60,105 bases of DNA from Bacteroidales bacterium (GTDB lineage: Bacteria > Bacteroidota > Bacteroidia > Bacteroidales > UBA932), in the NCBI GenBank assembly GCA_022648685.1, contig JALCMW010000012.1, forward strand, positions 1-60,105. The letters are read 5' to 3'. This document shows, in pieces, positions 55,183 to 60,105 of the stretch. Positions within the stretch are counted from its first letter, which is position 1. Each line of letters starts with the position of its first letter. Both the position numbers and the translations under genes were made by a program. The notes below the pieces were generated by a model, which saw only the letters and a list, made by a program, of their open reading frames with translations, did not search any database and was not told where the DNA came from.

Positions 55183-55199
55183 TGCGGAATGACAGGGTG

Positions 55200-56129
55200 C
55201 TATAGATTGGAATCCTCCAAAGCCCGGAGGAATTTTTGTATTTCACTATCGGATGAAAAGCGTATCGTTATTGATCCTTTTCCTGAAGAAGATCTCTTTA
55301 GAGATATATTGTCATCGAAATATTTTCCGAAACGTTCCAGAACCTTATAATATTCATCCGGAAGATTTTGTCCATTTTCTTTGCCTTTACCGGTTACACC
55401 GGCTCCGTTTTTCTTGATTCTGTTTTCCAGCTGGCGTACTGACAGCCCGTCTTTTATGACTATATCGCAAAGCCGTTCCTGTTCGAAAGGGTTATCGATT
55501 CCCAGCAGAACCTTGGCATGTCCGACACTTAACAGTCCCACCTTGAGATCGTGCTGTATCTTTGCCGGAAGTTTCAGCAGCCTGAGATAATTTGTCACTG
55601 AGGCCCTTTTCTTGCCAACACGGTCCGCCATTTGTTCCTGGGTCAAGTGGCATTCTTCTATCAGTCTCTGGTAACTTAATGCTATTTCTATGGGATCGAG
55701 GTTCTCACGCTGGATGTTTTCAACGATGGCCATTTCAAGCATGCCCTGATCGTTCGCGTCTCTGATATAAGCCGGAATCATGTCGAAGCCTGCCAATCTG
55801 CAGGCTCTGAACCGGCGTTCGCCGCTAATGATCTGGTATCTGTCTTCGGACAATTTTCTTACTGTGACCGGCTGTATAAGACCTAAAGCCTTTATGGATT
55901 CGGCCAGTTCTTCAAGGGCGTCCTGGTCGAAACTCATTCTGGGCTGGTACGGATTAGGTTCGATCATATCGATGGGAATGCGGAGGACGTCGGCAGTATC
56001 CGAGGCTTCCTGTTTCCCCGCTATTTCCTTATTGACATATCCGACAGGTTTACGCAGCTGGCTTAGATCGGCATTTTCGCCCAACAACGCTCCTAGTCCT
56101 TTCCCTAATCCTCTAACTGGTTTGCTCAT
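55200..56129 (-). CDS. parB: Chromosome partitioning protein ParB
   Basis: A 309-aa ParB/Spo0J. GLGKGLGALLG opens the protein, IPIDMIEPNPYQPRMSFD and ISGERRFRACRLAG are the CTPase/ParB-N motifs (with GERR), TQEQMADRVGKKRASVTNYLRLLKLP is the helix-turn-helix, and a C-terminal dimerisation domain ends the chain. It binds parS and loads clamps for segregation. It begins 13 bases after the parA stop. A parS site was not found nearby. Confidence 0.95.
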   Translation of the reverse strand: MSKPVRGLGKGLGALLGENADLSQLRKPVGYVNKEIAGKQEASDTADVLRIPIDMIEPNPYQPRMSFDQDALEELAESIKALGLIQPVTVRKLSEDRYQIISGERRFRACRLAGFDMIPAYIRDANDQGMLEMAIVENIQRENLDPIEIALSYQRLIEECHLTQEQMADRVGKKRASVTNYLRLLKLPAKIQHDLKVGLLSVGHAKVLLGIDNPFEQERLCDIVIKDGLSVRQLENRIKKNGAGVTGKGKENGQNLPDEYYKVLERFGKYFDDNISLKRSSSGKGSITIRFSSDSEIQKFLRALEDSNL

Positions 56130-56142
56130 TTCTTCTGTAATA

Positions 56143-56919
56143 TCACTGCAATTGATTATTCCTTTCCAGCACTTCTTTGGCCAGATTCAAATAATTAGAT
56201 GTCCCGTTACTCATAACGTCGTAAAGTATGATAGGCTTCCCGTGTGAAGGAGCTTCACTCAAACGTATATTCCTTTGTATTATTGTCTGGAACACCATGT
56301 CTTTGAAATGTTCCCTCAGCTCGTTTACGACCTGATTGTGAACTTTCGTTCTCCCGTCGAACATCGTGACAATGAATCCTTCGATTGCAAGGGCCGGATT
56401 TACGCCGTTTTGTACGAGTTTTATTGTCTGGAGCAGTTTTCCTAGGCCTTCAAGGGCAAAGAATTCCGGCTGTACGGGAATCATTACGGAATCGGCAGCA
56501 GTGAGCGAATTTACTGTTATGAGACCCAAAGAAGGAGAACAGTCTATGATTATGAAGTCATAATTATCCTTTATCGGGGCGACTGCTTTCTTCAGAACGG
56601 ATTCCCTTTCTTCGGTATCCAGCATTTCTATTTCCGCACCGACAAGATTGATATGCGAGGGAATCATCTGAAGGTTTTCTATTTCCGTCTGTATCAAGGC
56701 ATCGGAAATTGAGATTTTCCCTATCATCACTTCGTATAAAGTCCTTTTCTGATCGTTGTCAGGAGAGAAGTTCAATCCTGAAGTCGTGTTTGCCTGTGGA
56801 TCGGCGTCGATTATCAAAACTTTCTTTTCAAGTACCGCCAGGGAGGCTGCAAGATTGATTGCGGTAGTGGTTTTTCCTACTCCGCCTTTCTGGTTCGCTA
56901 TAGCTATGACTTTTCCCAT
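56143..56919 (-). CDS. parA: Chromosome partitioning ATPase ParA (Soj)
   Basis: A 258-aa ParA/MinD-type ATPase with the deviant Walker A KGGVGKTTTAINLA (11-24), DADPQANTT, and IIDCSPSLGLITVNSL. It drives movement of ParB-bound origins. It lacks the N-terminal regulatory extension of plasmid ParAs, fitting a chromosomal Soj. It heads parA-parB-DUF5683-mltD. Confidence 0.96.
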   Translation of the reverse strand: MGKVIAIANQKGGVGKTTTAINLAASLAVLEKKVLIIDADPQANTTSGLNFSPDNDQKRTLYEVMIGKISISDALIQTEIENLQMIPSHINLVGAEIEMLDTEERESVLKKAVAPIKDNYDFIIIDCSPSLGLITVNSLTAADSVMIPVQPEFFALEGLGKLLQTIKLVQNGVNPALAIEGFIVTMFDGRTKVHNQVVNELREHFKDMVFQTIIQRNIRLSEAPSHGKPIILYDVMSNGTSNYLNLAKEVLERNNQLQ

Positions 56920-56941
56920 ATGCAGTCTACTCTTTATTTGA

Positions 56942-56949
56942 CAAAATTA
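56942..56949 (-). promoter_or_regulatory. Candidate -7 box of the parAB operon
   Basis: Minus strand TAATTTTG fits TAnnTTTG, 22 bases before parA ATG 56919, in the 94-base gap after priA. Confidence 0.45.
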
Positions 56950-57013
56950 CAAAAATTATTTAACAATAGACGGTATCATGAAGTATATTCTAAACAAAAA
57001 TATATGGCGAATT

Positions 57014-59224
57014 TTACAGGGGATCCACGTCTATGACTATATGGCCGTCATATTTCTTTTCTTTTATGAAGAGCCGGATTTTTCCTGCGATTTCTTTTTT
57101 TGTATTGCAGAGTTCGTTGTTCTTTGGAACCGTTATCCTTATGTGGCGTATGTACTTGTCTGCAATCTTGTCTATGGCCGGAGGATATGGTCCGGTGACA
57201 GTACCCCGTATTTTCGAAAGGACGTCTGCGCATTGCGACGAAAGCTTTTCAAGTCTGGCCTTATTGTCATCTTTGATTATAATAAGAATTTGCCTGCCGT
57301 AGGGAGGATATCCGAAAGTCTTTCGTTCCTCCATTATCCTGTCAATGAAGATGCTTGTTTGTTTTTTGTCTGCTATGCTTGCATATATCGGATGCTGCGG
57401 CTGTTTCGTCTGGATTACGAATATGCCTTTGCTGTCACGGCGGCCGGATCTTCCTTTGAATTGTTCCAGTATCTGGAATGCTTTTTCATCGGCACGGAAG
57501 TCCGTCTGTCCCATAAGGGAATCAGCCTGCAATATTGCAACAAGGGCCAATCCGGGAAAATCGAGGCCTTTCGTTATCATCTGCGTTCCTATGAGCATGT
57601 CAATTTTGCCTTCGGCGAAATCTTCGATTATCCTTTTCCCTGAATTTTTGTAATTTGAAATATCGCTGTCAAGGCGTGCTATCACAGCATCTGGAAACAA
57701 CGATCTCGCTTCTTCTTCTATTTTTTGCGTCCCGGCTCCGGCAGGTGTAAGCTTTCCTCCGCATTTGACGCATCCGGTTTCCGGATTTGTAACGAATCCG
57801 CAATAATGGCATTTTAGTAGACCGGGGCCGTTTTCTGATTTATGATAACTCAGAGGGACGTTGCAATGAGGGCATTTGACTATCTCCCCGCATTCTTCAC
57901 ATTGCAATACGGGGGAGTATGCTCTTCTGGCACGCAGAATCATGACTTGTTTTTTGTTATCCAGAGTCTCATTTATCAACTGAACAAGTTTCCTGGAAAA
58001 ATTCCCGGACATTCCGTTTTTGCGCTTTTCCGCGCTGGTATCTATTATGATGGTTTGAGGCTCCTGAGAACCATAGTATCTCTCTTCCAGTTTGATTTCC
58101 CTGTATTTTCCCACGGCACAATTGTAAATGGATTCCGCCGATGGTGTCGCCGATCCCAGCAGCACGGGACATCCGTGTATCTTTGAAAGCATTATGGCTG
58201 TGTCCCTTCCGTTGTAACGGGGAGCCGGTTCCGATTGCTTGTAGGATGCGTCGTGTTCTTCATCGATTATTACGAGTCCGAGATCGTGATGGGGGAGAAA
58301 AACGGATGATCTCGTCCCTAGTACTATGTAAGGCCCTTTCCTTACCGCTTCTTCGGTTCCCCTTCTTTCTGCAAATGTTTCTCCTGAATGGAAGATATGC
58401 AGCATATTGCCGAATACCGAACGCAGCCTGCATTCCAGTTGTCCGCTCAGGGTGATTTCAGGTACCATGTACAGTACATTCTTTTTTTGAGCCAATATCT
58501 TTTGGGCCAAGTACATGTATATCTCTGTTTTTCCTGATCCGGTGATCCCGTTGAGCAGCGCGGTTTTGTTTTCGGCAAAAGTTTTCTCTATGTCTGAACA
58601 AACTTGTTTTTGTGCTTCGGAAAGGTCTATCCGCTTGAATGCCGGTTCTTTTCTTTCTTCGGCCGGAGCTTCTTTGCCAACTAATGCCGACCTTTGTTCC
58701 GCATATTGTTCCGCGGATTCTTTAAGTCTCTCGATCTCTTTGATATACCTTTCCTTAACCGATTCTTTTCTTGCCCGGCCCAGATAATCTTCTTTCTTTT
58801 CTATACGGATTTTTATGTCGCTTATTTTCTTATCCAGTGCAAGTATCGTTTTGAGTCTTCTTTCATTTTGTTTGCGTATGGCATCCGCCATGCTTTTTTC
58901 CGAAGCCAATTTTCCCGACGGGTAGGCTGCTTTGCTCACCTCACCTATTCCGCACATGTAATATCCGGCAACCTCTTTCCACAATTTTATCTCATTTTCG
59001 GAAACCGGCTGCAAATCTTTTTCAACGCTTGTTACCTGACGGATCTTGTTGATATCCGTATCAGGAACTTCGTTTACGGAACTTACTATCCCGGTATAGC
59101 TTCTGCCTGAAAACAAGACCTTTACCTTGTCTCCGGTTTTTATTTGCTGTCCTGAGACGCAATAAAACGGCTCCCAGTCAAGGCGCAGGGGCAATATCAC
59201 TTTTATGTAAGTATGGTTCGGCAT
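57014..59224 (-). CDS. priA: Primosomal replication restart helicase PriA
   Basis: A 736-aa DEAD-type helicase. The N-terminal 3'-binding domain (LPLRLDWEPFYCVSGQ) is followed by Walker A NGITGSGKTEIY, DEEHDASYK (DEEH box), and eight zinc-binding cysteines in CEECGEIVKCPHC, LKCHYCGFV and GCVKCGG. The C-terminal motifs TQMITKGLDFPGLALV and QFKGRSGRR complete it. It restarts stalled replication forks. Priming is next to a tRNA gene promoter that runs the other way. Confidence 0.96.
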   Translation of the reverse strand: MPNHTYIKVILPLRLDWEPFYCVSGQQIKTGDKVKVLFSGRSYTGIVSSVNEVPDTDINKIRQVTSVEKDLQPVSENEIKLWKEVAGYYMCGIGEVSKAAYPSGKLASEKSMADAIRKQNERRLKTILALDKKISDIKIRIEKKEDYLGRARKESVKERYIKEIERLKESAEQYAEQRSALVGKEAPAEERKEPAFKRIDLSEAQKQVCSDIEKTFAENKTALLNGITGSGKTEIYMYLAQKILAQKKNVLYMVPEITLSGQLECRLRSVFGNMLHIFHSGETFAERRGTEEAVRKGPYIVLGTRSSVFLPHHDLGLVIIDEEHDASYKQSEPAPRYNGRDTAIMLSKIHGCPVLLGSATPSAESIYNCAVGKYREIKLEERYYGSQEPQTIIIDTSAEKRKNGMSGNFSRKLVQLINETLDNKKQVMILRARRAYSPVLQCEECGEIVKCPHCNVPLSYHKSENGPGLLKCHYCGFVTNPETGCVKCGGKLTPAGAGTQKIEEEARSLFPDAVIARLDSDISNYKNSGKRIIEDFAEGKIDMLIGTQMITKGLDFPGLALVAILQADSLMGQTDFRADEKAFQILEQFKGRSGRRDSKGIFVIQTKQPQHPIYASIADKKQTSIFIDRIMEERKTFGYPPYGRQILIIIKDDNKARLEKLSSQCADVLSKIRGTVTGPYPPAIDKIADKYIRHIRITVPKNNELCNTKKEIAGKIRLFIKEKKYDGHIVIDVDPL

Positions 59225-59258
59225 ATCGATTGCGAATTTAAGTTTTTTTCGGAAATTA

Positions 59259-59289
59259 TTTGCAGACTTGAAAAAATTACATACCTTTG
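59259..59289 (+). promoter_or_regulatory. Promoter of tRNA-Phe (best Bacteroidota promoter in the window)
   Basis: TTTG (59259-59262), 19 bases of spacer, then TACCTTTG (59282-59289) matches the TTTG-N19-TAnnTTTG consensus exactly. The tRNA starts 20 bases later. Confidence 0.78.
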
Positions 59290-59309
59290 CAATCCCGAAA
59301 AGGGAATAC

Positions 59310-59382
59310 GGTGTCGTAGCTCAGGTGGTAGAGCAATGGACTGAAAATCCATGTGTCGCCGGTTCAACTCCTGCCGACACCA
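59310..59382 (+). tRNA. tRNA-Phe (GAA)
   Basis: A 73-base tRNA. Acceptor arms GGTGTCG (59310-59316) and CGACACC (59375-59381) pair, the D-loop has AGGTGGTAGAG, the anticodon stem-loop ATGGA-CTGAAAA-TCCAT places GAA at 59343-59345, and the T-arm has GGTTCAACTCC. The discriminator is A59382. The CCA end is not encoded. Confidence 0.96.
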
Positions 59383-59416
59383 CAAGAAATGCATGATGAT
59401 GCATTTCAAGGAATTT

Positions 59417-59464
59417 ACGCACAAGTTTACGTATGAAAGATCGTAATCTTGTGCGTAGTTTTTT
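59417..59464 (+). terminator. Intrinsic terminator downstream of tRNA-Phe
   Basis: ACGCACAAG (59417-59425) pairs with CTTGTGCGT (59448-59456); a further 5-bp stem TTACG/CGTAA lies inside after one mismatch. A TTTTTT run follows (59459-59464). A smaller perfect 9-bp hairpin (GAAATGCAT/ATGCATTTC, 59386-59407) without a T-tract lies between it and the tRNA. Confidence 0.75.
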
Positions 59465-59505
59465 ATTTGGTGATTTTTCATTTGAGAGCAATCGGATAAG
59501 TCTTT

Positions 59506-59527
59506 TTTATGTCCAGTTTATGTCCAG
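59506..59527 (+). repeat. Perfect tandem 11-bp repeat near tRNA-Phe
   Basis: Two adjacent copies of TTTATGTCCAG. Position 124 bases after a tRNA 3' end makes an old integration or integrase-linked site possible, but no integrase gene is seen. Confidence 0.8.
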
Positions 59528-59978
59528 AATACCATAGCAAGCATCTTGATACTGTTGATCAGAACAATAAGTCACCAAACTTCTGTAATTAATGGAGATA
59601 TCTGCGTCCACCGACAATTATTCACCGCTGATGTAAAACTTCCCGGATGTAATCAGCAGGAGATCGCAGCTGTTGCTGTCCTTGAAATTAATGTCGATCA
59701 AATAAATCCCTTTTCCTTTCAAATCGAATACGGCTTCCTTGTCCTTAAGGTTGTTCGGCTCCAGTGCTCTGCTTGAAGAAGACTGTAGTTGTAAAAAAGG
59801 CCTGGAGGCGGCCATGCTCTCTAAGGGTTAAGTAATTGATTATAAATTATTTGACCCTTTTGATCCATGGCCAGCCCCCTTCAAAATAGCCGACCTGTCC
59901 ATGATCTTGAGAGATTAAACTATTAATTATTAAGTATTTAAGCTATTCGTCCCATGGCCACCTCCCATGATTTTTTGG
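59528..59978. other. Non-coding or degraded region between tRNA-Phe and a probable IS end
   Basis: No confident gene. It includes a possible small minus-strand frame at 59618-59815, a 13-base inverted repeat (59804-59816 against 59953-59965, 12 of 13 matching, CATGGCCRCCTCC), another CCATGGCCA copy at about 59872, and very AT-rich stretches around 59825-59850 and 59918-59945. It looks like remnant DNA of past insertions. Confidence 0.5.
59618..59815 (-). pseudogene. Doubtful 65-aa reading frame, possible gene fragment
   Basis: The frame encodes AVFDLKGKGIYLIDINF and CDLLLITSGKFYISGE, which read like real beta strands of the host's codon style. I recognise no family, and there is no promoter or partner gene. 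It may be the C-terminal end of a decayed gene or chance. Confidence 0.25.
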
Positions 59979-60105
59979 TGGAGCGCACCCCAAAAGTTGG
60001 ACAACCAAAAGGAAAGAAATGGAAGACAAAAGCAGAATGGAAGACACCGGTATAATGAATCTATACCATAGGGGTGTTAAAGTGGAATCAATCAGTCATT
60101 ATTAC
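59979..60105 (+). mobile_element. Left end of a probable IS3-type insertion sequence (cut by window edge)
   Basis: From TG at 59979 the sequence GGAGCGCACCCCAAAAGTTG resembles terminal inverted repeats of Bacteroidota IS3-family elements (CACCCCAAAAGTTxGAC). A small open frame starts 40 bases inside. The right end and transposase body lie beyond the window, so family and boundaries are provisional. Confidence 0.5.
60019..60105 (+). CDS. Start of a putative transposase OrfA (partial)
   Basis: ATG 60019 follows an AAAGGAAAG ribosome-binding-like stretch and stays open for 29 codons to the window end: MEDKSRMEDTGIMNLYHRG, then VKVESISHYY. The NLYHRGVKVESIS part resembles the first helix-turn-helix of IS transposase OrfA proteins. 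Too short for certainty. Confidence 0.45.
   Translation, partial: MEDKSRMEDTGIMNLYHRGVKVESISHYY

Noticed and set aside
59203..59481. 92-aa minus-strand frame across tRNA-Phe
   Set aside because: It translates the tRNA gene and its promoter; a real protein there is not credible.
59546..59776. 76-aa plus-strand frame in the region after tRNA-Phe
   Set aside because: No motif, no ribosome-binding site, and overlaps the more protein-like minus frame.

Overview
The window looks like a chromosomal segment of a Bacteroidota (Bacteroidales) genome of moderate GC content. Evidence: Bacteroidota-type promoter boxes (TAnnTTTG, once with a correctly spaced TTTG), a P. gingivalis-type Mfa/FimA fimbrial operon, a clade-typical priA-parA-parB-DUF5683-mltD order, a hpt-adk-obg operon, and an aryl-polyene/flexirubin-like lipid gene cluster. 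The species cannot be fixed from the sequence alone.

Layout. 1-125: 3' end of a 5S rRNA gene and its terminator. 271-2133: secreted CocE-type S15 hydrolase. 2185-20122: about 18 kb of tightly packed + strand genes, probably one 16-gene operon. It holds two acyl carrier proteins, two ketosynthases (one frameshifted), a ketosynthase-like protein without the catalytic Cys, LpxL-like acyltransferase, methyltransferase, NodB-type deacetylase, LolA-like carrier, small lipoprotein, GT2-DUF2062 fusion, a 1287-aa MMPL exporter/acyltransferase/methyltransferase fusion, a C45 (NTN-hydrolase) acyltransferase-like protein, a PaaK-like AMP ligase, a secreted unknown and a UDP-sugar epimerase. Together these suggest activation of an aryl/acyl starter, elongation on ACPs, methylation and acylation, and export of a glycosylated or acylated lipid to the outer membrane. 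No ketoreductase, dehydratase or ammonia lyase is visible.

20129-23180 (-): lipid A-type sugar modification cassette (GT2, LAB_N membrane protein, ArnT-like GT39). 23248-24486: M23 lipoprotein. 24546-28123: phosphate ABC transporter whose binding protein and permease are fused (PstS-PstC), then PstA and PstB. 28173-31147: assimilatory sulfate genes cysD, cysN and an APS-reductase-type cysH. 31190-37814 (-): fimbrial operon (OmpA/TPR lipoprotein, fimbrillin, Mfa2/FimB-like anchor, 953-aa tip-like lipoprotein), preceded by a second ssb gene-sized SSB ORF (ssb). 38557-42364: orphan zinc-finger protein, M3 peptidase, nucleoside MFS transporter. 42459-47706 (+): tgt, LptF/G-type permease, uraA, dut, murF. 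47701-50480 (-): hpt, adk, obg, PAP2 phosphatase. 50600-52468: helix-hairpin-helix outer-membrane-type protein. 52469-59224 (-): priA, parA, parB, DUF5683, mltD. 59310-59382: tRNA-Phe with promoter and terminator. The last 640 bases carry tandem and inverted repeats, a doubtful small reading frame and the left end of a probable IS3-type element cut by the window edge.

Coordinates use the start codons judged most likely; several differ from the longest open frame. Function calls rest on motifs read by eye, not on database searches.
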